Source of the DNA: Actinomycetes bacterium | Lineage (GTDB): Bacteria; Actinomycetota; Acidimicrobiia; Acidimicrobiales; RAAP-2 | Assembly: GCA_021801615.1 (NCBI GenBank) | Contig: JAJYXS010000069.1 | Location: 1 to 18,825 of the forward strand | DNA length: 18,825 nucleotides | Direction: 5' to 3' | In this document: positions 1-6,978 of the stretch, piece after piece | How positions within the stretch are numbered: the stretch's first letter is position 1 | Layout of the letters: each line of letters opens with the position of its first letter | The notes under the pieces: model-generated | The model's database searches: none | The model's input: the letters and a program-made list of their open reading frames with translations, nothing else | What the model was told of the DNA's origin: nothing | Program-made: the position numbers and the translations under genes

Positions 1-784
1 TCTCTGCGCCCGCGAGGTGCCCGGAGACGAGATGGGCGCGCAGCGCCTCGTGGTCCACCACGAACCCCCGGCTCAGGTTGAGGAACAAGCTCCCAGGACG
101 CATCCGGGACAGCTCCTGCTCGCCGAACATCTGGCGGTTGGCCGGCCTGCCGTCCACGTGCAGGGTGACGATGTCGACCGACTCGAGCAGCTCCTCGAGC
201 GTCCCGCAGGTGCGCGCGTTGCCGAGCGCGAGCTTGTCGGCGGTGTCGTAGAACCAGACCCCCATGCCCAGGGTCTCGGCCAGCACCGAGAGCTGGCTCC
301 CGATGTTGCCGTAGCCGACGATACCGAGGCGCCGGCCTCGGATCTCGTGGCTGCCGGCTGCGGACTTGTCCCACACGCCGGCGTGCATCGCGGTGCTCTT
401 GTCGGTCAGGCGCCGGGTGAGGGCGATCATCTCTGCGATCGCGAGCTCCACGACGCTTCGCGTGTTGGAGAACGGGGCGTTGAACACCGCCACACCGCGG
501 CGGGTGGCCGAGGCGAGGTCGATCTGGTTCGTGCCGATGCAGAACGCCCCGATCGCCAGGAGGTGGGGCGCCGCCTCCAGCACCGCGTCGGTGACCTGCG
601 TGCGCGACCTGATGCCGACCACGTCGATGTCGCCCAGCCGCTCGCAGAGCTCCCCCTCCTCGAGCGCACGGTCCCTCGTCTCCACTTCGAAGCCTGCCGC
701 CTCGAGCACTGAGACCGCGTCCGGATGGATGTTCTCGACCAGCAGGGCGCGCCGGCGCCCGCTTCGATGTGCCGCGTGCTCCAC
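1..784 (-). CDS. serA: D-3-phosphoglycerate dehydrogenase, C-terminus beyond the left edge
   Basis: SerA oxidises 3-phosphoglycerate to 3-phosphohydroxypyruvate with NAD, the first step of serine synthesis. The 261 visible codons follow the E. coli SerA type closely: FCIGTNQIDL (residues 81-90), NAPFSNTRS (102-110), the nucleotide-binding GYGNIG (157-162), FYDTADKLALGNA (178-190), and NLSRGFVVD with the substrate-binding Arg (236-244). The window ends just after SGHLAGA, so the catalytic Glu/His segment and the ACT domain lie outside. The GTG at 784 is the last in-frame start before conserved sequence; GAGGAG lies 3 nt upstream, which is short, and an in-frame GTG at 811 is an alternative. 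The gene follows the FAD dehydrogenase with a 46-nt gap and is probably in its operon. Function is secure; the start is uncertain. Confidence 0.9.
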   Translation of the reverse strand, partial: MEHAAHRSGRRRALLVENIHPDAVSVLEAAGFEVETRDRALEEGELCERLGDIDVVGIRSRTQVTDAVLEAAPHLLAIGAFCIGTNQIDLASATRRGVAVFNAPFSNTRSVVELAIAEMIALTRRLTDKSTAMHAGVWDKSAAGSHEIRGRRLGIVGYGNIGSQLSVLAETLGMGVWFYDTADKLALGNARTCGTLEELLESVDIVTLHVDGRPANRQMFGEQELSRMRPGSLFLNLSRGFVVDHEALRAHLVSGHLAGAE

Positions 785-792
785 CTTCTCCT

Positions 793-838
793 CACCCTTC
801 GTGCTCGTCACCGTCCACCCTTCGTGCTCGTCACCGTC
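793..838. repeat. 23-bp perfect tandem duplication across a stop codon
   Basis: Two identical 23-bp units (793-815 and 816-838) lie head to tail in the junction between the FAD dehydrogenase and serA. The second unit contains the FAD dehydrogenase stop codon (831-833). They also place duplicate GTG triplets in front of serA, which blurs its start site. Confidence 0.85.
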
Positions 839-2345
839 GGCGCTCGCCGTCCGGCGCCCGGGGAACAGCACCCCGGGGACCCCGGGGTTCAGCGGGGAAC
901 AGCACCCCGGGGTTCAAGATGCGCTCGGGGTCGAGCGCGGTCTTCACGGCCTGCATGAGCCCGAGCTCGGCGGGGCTCCGCGACAGGCCGAGCCAGGCGA
1001 CCTTCGCCCGGCCGACGCCGTGCTCGGCGCTGATGCTGCCGCCGAGGCCCGCCACGAGCTCGAGGACCGTCGCGTCGACGTCCTCGTCGCCGGGCGGGGG
1101 GCCGACCACGTTCACGTGGAGATTGCCGTCGCCTAAGTGCCCCCAGAGGACCATGGTGGAACCCGGCCACACCCGGTCGACTGCGAGCCGCACCGCACGT
1201 TCGAAGTCCGCCAGTGCATCGAGAGGGAGGGTGACGTCCAGCTTGTGCGCGACACCGAGGCTCGAGACCGCCTCGGCGTGACGCTCGCGGTACGCCCACA
1301 AGCGGGCAGCTCCGGCCTCGTCGTCGGACAGCGCAGTGGCCTCGTCGTCCGCGCCGGCCTCCGCCAACGCTCCGGCCAGCTGATCGACCACGCCCGCGCG
1401 CCCGACGACCTCCAGCAGCACGTAGACGGGGCGCCTCGGCGAGAACGGAGGCTGGAACCCGCAGTGGCGGCACACCAGGTCGAGACCGTCGTCGTAGAAG
1501 ACCTCCGCCGCGCTCAGCCCGTCGGCGCGTCGGCGCACCTCGGCCACCAACGCGAGCGCGTCGGCGGTGGAGCCGACGCCTACCACCGCGGCAGCCCGCT
1601 CCGGCTGGCGAGGCACGAGGCGGAGACGGACGGCGGTGAGCACCGCGAGCGTGCCCTCGCTGCCCACGAGCAGCTGGGGCCAGTCGTAGCCCGTGTTGTC
1701 CTTCACCAGGCCGTTCAGGTGTGCGAGGACGGTGCCGTCGACGAGCACCGCTTCGGCACCGAGGACCTGTTGGCGCATCGGCCCGTAGCGCAGCACGTGG
1801 ACACCGCCGGCATTGGTCGCCACCATCCCGCCGATCGTGGCGGAGTCCCTGGCGGCGAGGTCCACGGGGAACGTCAGCCCGGCCGAGCGGGCGGCGGCCT
1901 GGACCGCAGCGAGGGTGGCACCGGCTCCGGCAGTGACCTGACAGCCGGTCGCGTCGACCGGCCCGATCTCGGCGAGCCGGGCGGTGCTGAGCACCACGGG
2001 GGGCGCCGAGACGCCGGCCGGAGGCGGCACCGAAGCCCCGACGAGGCCGGTATTGCCTCCCTGGACCACGACTGGGACGCGAGCCCCGAGGCAGGCGCTG
2101 AGCACCTCGGCCACCTCGGAGGTGCTCCCTGGGCGCACCACCAGCGAGGCCGGCCCCGAGAAGCGGCCCGTCCAATCCGTCGTGTACCCGGCGACGACGT
2201 CGGGGTCGACGAGCACGTGTGCCGCCCCGACCACGCCCGCGAGCCGTGCGGCGAGCGAGCCCGACGTCGTCGGGCGCGCTGAGCGTGAGGAACGAGCCGC
2301 CGATGGCGTCTCGGCTGGCGTGACGGTCGATGGAGGGGTCGGCAA
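831..2345 (-). CDS. FAD-linked D-2-hydroxyacid dehydrogenase, probably D-2-hydroxyglutarate dehydrogenase
   Basis: This is a VAO/PCMH-family flavoprotein of the GlcD / D-lactate / D-2-hydroxyglutarate dehydrogenase group, which oxidises a D-2-hydroxyacid to the 2-oxoacid. Visible are the FAD-binding GGNTGLVG (residues 96-103), DSATIGGMVATNAGG, NTGYDWPQLLVGSEGTLAV, and the C-terminal domain with WGHLGDGNLHVNV and SAEHGVGRAKV, which hold the metal/substrate His, Asn and Glu of the family. The best start is TTG at 2343-2345, with GAGGAG 3 nt upstream and a TAGCGT -10 element 9 nt upstream. The N-terminal ~30 residues are Ser/Thr/Pro-rich and not conserved. The C-terminal ~20 residues stem from a 34-bp duplication. 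The downstream serA favours D-2-hydroxyglutarate as substrate; D-lactate and glycolate remain possible. Confidence 0.85.
   Translation of the reverse strand: MPTPPSTVTPAETPSAARSSRSARPTTSGSLAARLAGVVGAAHVLVDPDVVAGYTTDWTGRFSGPASLVVRPGSTSEVAEVLSACLGARVPVVVQGGNTGLVGASVPPPAGVSAPPVVLSTARLAEIGPVDATGCQVTAGAGATLAAVQAAARSAGLTFPVDLAARDSATIGGMVATNAGGVHVLRYGPMRQQVLGAEAVLVDGTVLAHLNGLVKDNTGYDWPQLLVGSEGTLAVLTAVRLRLVPRQPERAAAVVGVGSTADALALVAEVRRRADGLSAAEVFYDDGLDLVCRHCGFQPPFSPRRPVYVLLEVVGRAGVVDQLAGALAEAGADDEATALSDDEAGAARLWAYRERHAEAVSSLGVAHKLDVTLPLDALADFERAVRLAVDRVWPGSTMVLWGHLGDGNLHVNVVGPPPGDEDVDATVLELVAGLGGSISAEHGVGRAKVAWLGLSRSPAELGLMQAVKTALDPERILNPGVLFPAEPRGPRGAVPRAPDGERRR
859..912. repeat. 34-bp-period duplication in the FAD dehydrogenase 3' end
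   Basis: A 20-bp sequence at 859-878 recurs exactly at 893-912, and the intervening bases make the period 34 bp. On the minus strand it encodes the conserved family C-terminus (NPGVLFP) once in frame. Because 34 is not a multiple of three, the second copy is read in another frame and produces the odd tail AEPRGPRGAVPRAPDGERRR. Confidence 0.8.
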
Positions 2346-2354
2346 GGTCTCCTC

Positions 2355-2360
2355 ACGCTA
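2355..2360 (-). promoter_or_regulatory. -10 element (TAGCGT) of the FAD dehydrogenase-serA operon
   Basis: TAGCGT fits the actinobacterial TANNNT -10 consensus and lies 9 nt before the proposed TTG start, so the mRNA would have a leader of about 2 nt. The identical hexamer precedes two other genes here at 7 nt. No convincing -35 is visible. Confidence 0.45.
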
Positions 2361-2419
2361 TCGGAAGCTCCGCGTGCTCCGGTCGCTCCGGTCTCCGGCA
2401 GCAGCCGGGGTGCCGGAGT

Positions 2420-2530
2420 CGGGGTGCCCCGGACGGTCAGGGGTGCGGAGCTCGGGGTGCCCCGGACGGTCAGGCGTGCGGAGCTGGGGGGTGCCCCGGA
2501 CGGTCAGGCGTGCCGGACGGTCAGGCGTGC
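2420..2530. repeat. 33-bp tandem repeat at the 3' end of the PKD-like gene
   Basis: Units lie at 2420-2452 and 2453-2485 (33 bp, one mismatch), then a shortened copy at 2486-2513 and a 17-bp remnant at 2514-2530. The remnant contains the end and stop codon of the minus-strand PKD-like gene, so the array looks like serial duplication of that gene's 3' end into the spacer. The rest of 2346-2503 holds only the FAD dehydrogenase promoter and shows no gene. Confidence 0.8.
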
Positions 2531-2983
2531 CGTGGCAGCCACCCTCGAGCAGTTGGAGCGGACGGTGACCGTCACGCGGTAGGTGCCGACGGCGTAGCGA
2601 TGCGCGAGATGCCAGAGCTCGTGGCGGGAGACCCCGCTGCCCGAGGTGCAGAACTGGGGGATCTCATCGCTCGTGCTGGTGCCGTCCCCGAACGCCACGT
2701 CGTAGCCGAGCGCCCCTCGGGCGTGGGCGTCTGCGGCTTCGACGGCGAAGCGCACGACGGTGGTGGTCCCCGAGCCCGTCGCCGTCACGACGACGCTGAG
2801 ACCGTCGGTCCTGGCGACTGCGCGGACCGCGTGGGGCGGTGCGTCGGACGCGCCGGCCGTTCGCCCGCCAACGGAGGCGCCGAAGCCTCCTGCAGCCAGG
2901 AGGACCGACAGGCACCCGGCCGACACGCACGCAAGGCGCCAGAGGGGGGCTCCATGCGCGCTCTCTGCTCGATGCGCTCCCAC
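2504..2983 (-). CDS. Small secreted protein with a PKD-like domain
   Basis: The 159-residue product begins with a hydrophilic stretch followed by a hydrophobic segment rich in Leu, Ala and Gly (about residues 14-37), as in a signal peptide. The mature part resembles one PKD/Ig-like beta-sandwich: YDVAFGDGTST near the middle matches the 'WDFGDG' motif, and HRYAVGTYRVTVTV matches the closing 'H.Y...G.Y.V.L.V' strand. It holds two cysteines (FCTSG and SNCSR) that could form a disulfide after export. The GTG start at 2983 has AGGAAG 8 nt upstream. It is divergent from the ABC exporter across about 107 bp. The ligand is unknown. The stop codon lies within a tandem repeat array. Confidence 0.7.
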   Translation of the reverse strand: MGAHRAESAHGAPLWRLACVSAGCLSVLLAAGGFGASVGGRTAGASDAPPHAVRAVARTDGLSVVVTATGSGTTTVVRFAVEAADAHARGALGYDVAFGDGTSTSDEIPQFCTSGSGVSRHELWHLAHRYAVGTYRVTVTVRSNCSRVAATARLTVRHA

Positions 2984-3044
2984 AAGGCCATCTTCCTACA
3001 CACAGACGGCGACCGCGAGTCGGACTCGTGCAGACCACCACGGT

Positions 3045-3050
3045 TAGCAT
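3045..3050 (+). promoter_or_regulatory. Possible -10 element (TAGCAT) for the ABC exporter operon
   Basis: TAGCAT fits TANNNT and would give a leader of about 30 nt before the ATG at 3091. A recognisable -35 is missing, so this is tentative. Confidence 0.3.
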
Positions 3051-3090
3051 CACCTGGAGTGTCCTGGCGGCCGAACGCACCGTGACTTCG

Positions 3091-4050
3091 ATGATGGGGT
3101 CTCCGACGGGGATCATCCACACCGAAGAGCTCACCAAGGTCTATCCGCACGCCGAATTCGCGGCCGTCGATCACCTGAACCTCGATGTCATGACCGGTGA
3201 GATCTTCGGCCTCCTCGGTCCGAACGGCGCCGGCAAGACCACGACCGCCGGGATCCTCACCACGAGGGTCGTCCCCACCTCGGGACGTGCGATGGTCGGA
3301 GGGGTCGACGTGGCCGCGCATCCGGCGCTCGCCAAGCAGTTGAGCGGGATCGTCTCGCAGCAGAACACGCTCGACCGTCAGCTCACCGTGTGGGAGAACC
3401 TGTACTTCCACGGCCGACTGTTCGGGATGGGGGCGGCGGCCTCCCGGCGGATCGCCACCCAGCTTCTCGAGGAGTTCCAGCTCGAGAGATGGGCGAACGC
3501 CTCGGTGTACGCGCTCTCGGGCGGGATGGCGCAGCGCCTGATGGTCGCGCGGGCGATCTTCCACCGCCCCGCGGTGCTGTTCCTCGACGAGCCGACGGCC
3601 GGCCTCGATCCGCAGAGCCGCCTCACGCTGTGGGAGATCCTCGAACGGCTCAACGAAGACGGCCAGACCATCCTCCTCACCACCCACTACATGGAGGAAG
3701 CCGAGAAGCTCTGCGACCGGGTCGCGATCATGGACCACGGCAGGCTCCTCGCCCTCGACACCCCCGAGGCCCTGAAGCGCGGGATCGGGGCGGACACGAT
3801 CGTGACGGTGCGCTCCACCGGGGATCTCGCTGCCCTCGGCGACCTGCTCAGCCGAGAGGTCCAAGGCGTGGCCCGGACGCGCATCGCCGACGGAGCCCTG
3901 CAGCTCTACGTGGGCGGCAGGCGCCGGCTCGTCCCGGAGATCGTGCTCGCGGCCGAGCGCCAGGGCTTCGACCTCATGGACGTCTCGATCGCAGAGCCCA
4001 CCCTCGAGACGGTCTTCATCACCCTCACTGGAAGGGAGCTGCGCGACTGA
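3091..4050 (+). CDS. ABC exporter ATP-binding protein, DrrA type
   Basis: This 319-residue protein is the ATPase of a two-gene ABC-2 exporter. Visible are Walker A GPNGAGKTT (43-51), the Q-loop SQQNTLD (89-95), signature LSGGM (142-146), Walker B VLFLDEPTAGLD (162-173), and the switch His in LLTTHYMEEAE (195-205). The C-terminal ~100 residues match the DrrA/NodI-like regulatory tail ending in EPTLETVFITLTG. The ATG at 3091 (or the adjacent ATG at 3094) sits at the start of homology; no clear Shine-Dalgarno is present. The stop codon overlaps the permease start in ATGA, so the two are translationally coupled. The substrate (drug, lipid or polymer) cannot be told from sequence. Confidence 0.92.
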   Translation: MMGSPTGIIHTEELTKVYPHAEFAAVDHLNLDVMTGEIFGLLGPNGAGKTTTAGILTTRVVPTSGRAMVGGVDVAAHPALAKQLSGIVSQQNTLDRQLTVWENLYFHGRLFGMGAAASRRIATQLLEEFQLERWANASVYALSGGMAQRLMVARAIFHRPAVLFLDEPTAGLDPQSRLTLWEILERLNEDGQTILLTTHYMEEAEKLCDRVAIMDHGRLLALDTPEALKRGIGADTIVTVRSTGDLAALGDLLSREVQGVARTRIADGALQLYVGGRRRLVPEIVLAAERQGFDLMDVSIAEPTLETVFITLTGRELRD

Positions 4051-4952
4051 TGGCGGTCAGGGACGAGGCCATCGGGACCAAGGCGCTGACCCCGATCGGC
4101 GGCGACCAGCCGATCGCCGTCCAACTGCGGCCGGTCCTCGCTGCGAGCTACACGGCGCTCGGTGCGCTGCTGCTCCGCGACCTCCTCGTGCTGTGGAAGG
4201 ACAAGTGGATCTTCGTGCTGCGCACGCTCGTCCAGCCGTTCCTCCTTTGCTTCGTCTTCCTCTTCGTGTTCCCCAAGATCGGCCAAGGCATCGGAGGACG
4301 GGGCGTCGAAGCTGAATCCGCGTTCGCGACGATCCTGGTCCCCGGCGTCGTGGGCATCTCCATCATGTTCCAAGGGGTGCAGTCGATCGCCCTCAACATG
4401 GCCCAGGAGTTCGGGTTCACTCGCGAGATCGAAGACCGGGTGCAGGCGCCCTGCCCCATCTGGCTCGTCGCGGTCGCGAAGGTGCTCTCGGGTGCAGCAC
4501 AAGGAGTCCTGTCGGCGGTCATCGTGCTGCCGATCGCTGACGTCGTCCACGCGGCCGGGGTCCACGCGCACCTCGACCTGCACTGGTGGATCGTGCTCAC
4601 GATCGTGCCGCTCGCCTGCATCTCGATGGCGAGCTTGGGCCTCGTGCTCGGGAGCAGCTTCGAACCGCGCAACATCGGCCTCATGTTCGGCTTCATCATC
4701 CTTCCCATCACGTTCTTGGGCGGGACCTACTACTCATGGACCACGCTGGCACCCGTCAAGATCGGCGGGTTCCACTGGCTGCAGACGCTGGTGCTGCTCA
4801 ATCCCCTCATCTACGTGAACGAGGGAATGCGCGCGGCGTTCACCTCGTTCCCGCACATGCACCTCTACGTCGTCTACCCGGTCTTGATCGGCTTCGCGTC
4901 GGCCCTCCTCTTCCTCGGTCTGCGCAATTTCAGGCGGCGCGTGCTCAGCTGA
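4050..4952 (+). CDS. ABC-2 type exporter permease, DrrB type
   Basis: This 300-residue membrane protein pairs with the ATPase ahead of it. After a polar N-terminus of ~60 residues containing LLRDLLVLWKDKW, hydrophobic segments follow: LVQPFLLCFVFLFVFP, a segment around VPGVVGISIMF, one around VLSAVIVLPIADVV, WIVLTIVPLACISMASLGLVLG, IGLMFGFIILPITFLGG, and a last one near YPVLIGFASALLFLGL before a basic RNFRRR end. That is the six-helix plan of ABC-2 permeases. The LNPLIYVNEGMRAAF stretch before the last helix is typical. The ATG at 4050 overlaps the ATPase stop, with GGGAG about 11 nt upstream. Confidence 0.92.
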   Translation: MAVRDEAIGTKALTPIGGDQPIAVQLRPVLAASYTALGALLLRDLLVLWKDKWIFVLRTLVQPFLLCFVFLFVFPKIGQGIGGRGVEAESAFATILVPGVVGISIMFQGVQSIALNMAQEFGFTREIEDRVQAPCPIWLVAVAKVLSGAAQGVLSAVIVLPIADVVHAAGVHAHLDLHWWIVLTIVPLACISMASLGLVLGSSFEPRNIGLMFGFIILPITFLGGTYYSWTTLAPVKIGGFHWLQTLVLLNPLIYVNEGMRAAFTSFPHMHLYVVYPVLIGFASALLFLGLRNFRRRVLS

Positions 4953-5171
4953 CCGACGTCCTCGGGCCACGGCGCCAGCCGTCACCGCCGGCAACGCCGC
5001 CCTTGGGGCTCTCGGGCCCACCGCGGGTCGCCTCGGGCCCCCTAGCCTGAGCTGTGACCGAGACCGGGAAGGCTCGCTGCCGCCGCCCCGTCACCACCAC
5101 CAGGGGCTCGGGCACCGCCACGAGCTCGGCACCGCCACGAGCTCGGGCATCGCCAGGAGCTCGGGACGATC
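4953..5171. other. Convergent spacer with low-complexity repeats, no gene
   Basis: This 219-bp gap between the convergent permease and pheA genes has no supported coding region. It contains three copies of CTCGGGCC (4961, 5011, 5032) and an 18-bp tandem array next to pheA. I see no hairpin with a T-tract that would serve as a clear terminator. Confidence 0.6.
5106..5165. repeat. 18-bp tandem repeat downstream of pheA
   Basis: Three units built on GCTCGGGCACCGCCACGA lie at 5106-5123, 5124-5140 (one base shorter) and 5141-5158 (two changes), with the start of a fourth at 5159. On the minus strand this lies just after the pheA stop codon, so it would form the 3' untranslated region. Confidence 0.75.
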
Positions 5172-6119
5172 TCAGGCCGGACGGATCTGCGAGCGCAATG
5201 CGGCCAGCCAGGCGTCCGCGCGCCGCCAGGCTTCGTCGGCTTCCTCCCGCCGCCGCAGGGCCTGCCGACCGCCCGCGGGGTACGACCCGAGGAACTTCAC
5301 GTCGGCGAGGTTCGCCCGCAGGTCCCGGAGGCAGTCGGCGACCACCTCGTGCGCGATGTGGCCCGCGAGGTCGATCGCGAAGCAGTACTCGCCGAGCCCC
5401 CGCTTGGTCGGACGCGACTCGAGCCGGGTGAGGTTGATGCTCCGGGCAGCGAACTGCCCCAGGATCCCGTGGAGGCTTCCCGGGCGGTCCGCGTCCTGGA
5501 AGCACACGATCGACGTTCGGTCGTGGCCCGTGGGCGGCGGGATCCCCTCGGGACCGACCGCGACGAACCGCGTCTGGTTGTCCGCGAAGTCCTCGACGTC
5601 CTCTGCGAGGATCACGAGGCCGTAGAGATCGGCGGCGAGACGCGGAGCGATCGCCGCGGCGTGGCGGTCGGGTTGCTCCCCGAGCTGACGAGCGGCATCC
5701 GCGGTGGACTTCGCCGCGATCGCCTCCACGTCCGGCAGCTGCTCGGCGAAGAAGCGGCGGCACTGCGCGAGCGCCACCGGGTAGGAGACGACCCTCCGCA
5801 CGTCCCGGAGCGAGGTCCCCGGCGAAGCCATGAGATGGAGGCGGACGTCCAGCACCACCTCGCGCTGGATGAGGAGGTCGAAGTCGAAGATGAGCGCGTC
5901 GAGGGTGTCCCGGACCATGCCGTCGATCGCGTTCTCGATCGGCACGAAGCCGAGGTCCACCGTGCCCGAGCCCACCGCCTCGAGCACGTCGCCGATCGTG
6001 TCCATGGGCGTGAGGGCCGCCGCCGCGTAGTCTTCCTGGGTGAGCAGCGCCTCCTCGGTGAAGGTCCCGAGCGGACCGAGGAAGGCCACCGAGGGGGGTG
6101 GGGTCGCAGCGGCGCTCAT
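5172..6119 (-). CDS. pheA: Prephenate dehydratase with ACT domain
   Basis: Converts prephenate to phenylpyruvate in phenylalanine synthesis. The 315-residue protein has the monofunctional layout without a chorismate mutase domain. The catalytic domain shows FLGPLGTFTEEA (13-24), FVPIENAIDG (58-67) and the hallmark NQTRFVAVG (181-189) with the catalytic Thr-Arg-Phe. The ACT domain shows RPGSLHGILGQFAARSINL and ESRP (234-237), the phenylalanine feedback site, then GEYCF. ATG at 6119 gives the normal length; the frame stays open upstream only because it runs antisense to larB. A TATCCT -10 element 8 nt before the ATG suggests a leaderless mRNA. It is divergent from larB with 24 bp between them. 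Confidence 0.95.
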   Translation of the reverse strand: MSAAATPPPSVAFLGPLGTFTEEALLTQEDYAAAALTPMDTIGDVLEAVGSGTVDLGFVPIENAIDGMVRDTLDALIFDFDLLIQREVVLDVRLHLMASPGTSLRDVRRVVSYPVALAQCRRFFAEQLPDVEAIAAKSTADAARQLGEQPDRHAAAIAPRLAADLYGLVILAEDVEDFADNQTRFVAVGPEGIPPPTGHDRTSIVCFQDADRPGSLHGILGQFAARSINLTRLESRPTKRGLGEYCFAIDLAGHIAHEVVADCLRDLRANLADVKFLGSYPAGGRQALRRREEADEAWRRADAWLAALRSQIRPA

Positions 6120-6127
6120 GCCGGGGC

Positions 6128-6135
6128 AGGATAGT
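6128..6135. promoter_or_regulatory. Overlapping divergent -10 elements of pheA and larB
   Basis: On the minus strand TATCCT (6133-6128) lies 8 nt before the pheA ATG. On the plus strand GATAGT (6130-6135) lies 8 nt before the larB ATG. The two hexamers share four base pairs within a 24-bp gap. Both distances suit transcription starting at or within a base or two of the start codon. GATAGT is a poorer match than TATCCT. Confidence 0.45.
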
Positions 6136-6143
6136 GAGCCCAG

Positions 6144-6959
6144 ATGGACGAGCTCCTCCTGCACCAGCTCCTCGTCGACGTCTCCAAGGGTGACTGCGAC
6201 CCCGACGAGGCCGTGCGCCGGCTTCGCCGCCTGCCGTTCGCCGACCTCGGGTTCGCCCGGATCGACCACCATCGCACGCTCCGCCAGGGGTTTCCCGAGG
6301 CCGTCTACGGCCCGGGGAAGAGCCCCGAGCAGTGCGCGGCGATCGTGGTGGAGCTGCTCCGGGCCGCGCCCGGGCCGGTGCTGCTCACCCGCGCCGACCG
6401 CTCCCAGGTGGCTGCGGCCCGGCGGGCCGTGGCGGCGGCTCTCGGGGACGCAACCGGGGACGACATCGCCGAAGGTGGGGACGGCAGGGACGGGGAGCAG
6501 GTAGAGCCCGTCGTCACCCGGACCGGGACGCTCTCCACCGCCGCGTGGCGGCGTGCGCCGGCGCGTCCAGGCCGCGTGCTCGTCGTCACGGCCGGCACCG
6601 CGGACCTTCCCGTCGCCGAGGAGTGCCGCGCCGTGCTCCGCGCGCTGGGCTTCTCGCCCTCGCTGCTCGCGGACTGCGGGGTGGCGGGCGTCCACCGGCT
6701 GCTCGCCTCCGTCGAGGAGCTCCAGGACGCCGACGCCGTCGTCGTGGTCGCGGGGATGGAGGGCGCGCTCGCGAGCCTCGTGGGGGGGATCACCGCGGCG
6801 CCGGTCGTCGCGGTGCCCACGAGCGTCGGCTACGGCGCGTCGTTCGAGGGGATCACCGCGCTGCTCGCCATGCTGGCGTCGTGCGCCGCAGGCGTGTCCG
6901 TCGTCGGGATCGACAACGGCTTCGGCGCCGCCTGCGCGGTCGCTCGCCTGCTCCGGTGA
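6144..6959 (+). CDS. larB: LarB, pyridinium-3,5-biscarboxylic acid mononucleotide synthase
   Basis: LarB carboxylates and hydrolyses nicotinic acid adenine dinucleotide to give P2CMN, the first step to the nickel-pincer nucleotide (NPN) cofactor of LarA-family racemases and epimerases. The 271-residue protein has the LarB N-terminus with GFPEAVYGPGKS (49-60), followed by a PurE-like domain from about residue 143: VVTAGTADLPVAEE (147-160), GVAGVHRL (179-186), VVVAGMEGALASLVGG (200-215), VPTSVGYGASFEG (224-236), and MLASCA (243-248), whose Cys247 matches the active-site Cys. It ends in VVGIDNGFGAACA. A short Gly/Asp-rich insert (about 101-120) links the halves. larC follows after 19 nt. Confidence 0.95.
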   Translation: MDELLLHQLLVDVSKGDCDPDEAVRRLRRLPFADLGFARIDHHRTLRQGFPEAVYGPGKSPEQCAAIVVELLRAAPGPVLLTRADRSQVAAARRAVAAALGDATGDDIAEGGDGRDGEQVEPVVTRTGTLSTAAWRRAPARPGRVLVVTAGTADLPVAEECRAVLRALGFSPSLLADCGVAGVHRLLASVEELQDADAVVVVAGMEGALASLVGGITAAPVVAVPTSVGYGASFEGITALLAMLASCAAGVSVVGIDNGFGAACAVARLLR

Positions 6960-6978
6960 ACCGATAAGCCATGAGCCG

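Noticed and set aside
2420..2530. CRISPR-like array
   Set aside because: The 33-bp units are directly adjacent with no unique spacers, and no cas genes are present; it is an ordinary tandem repeat.
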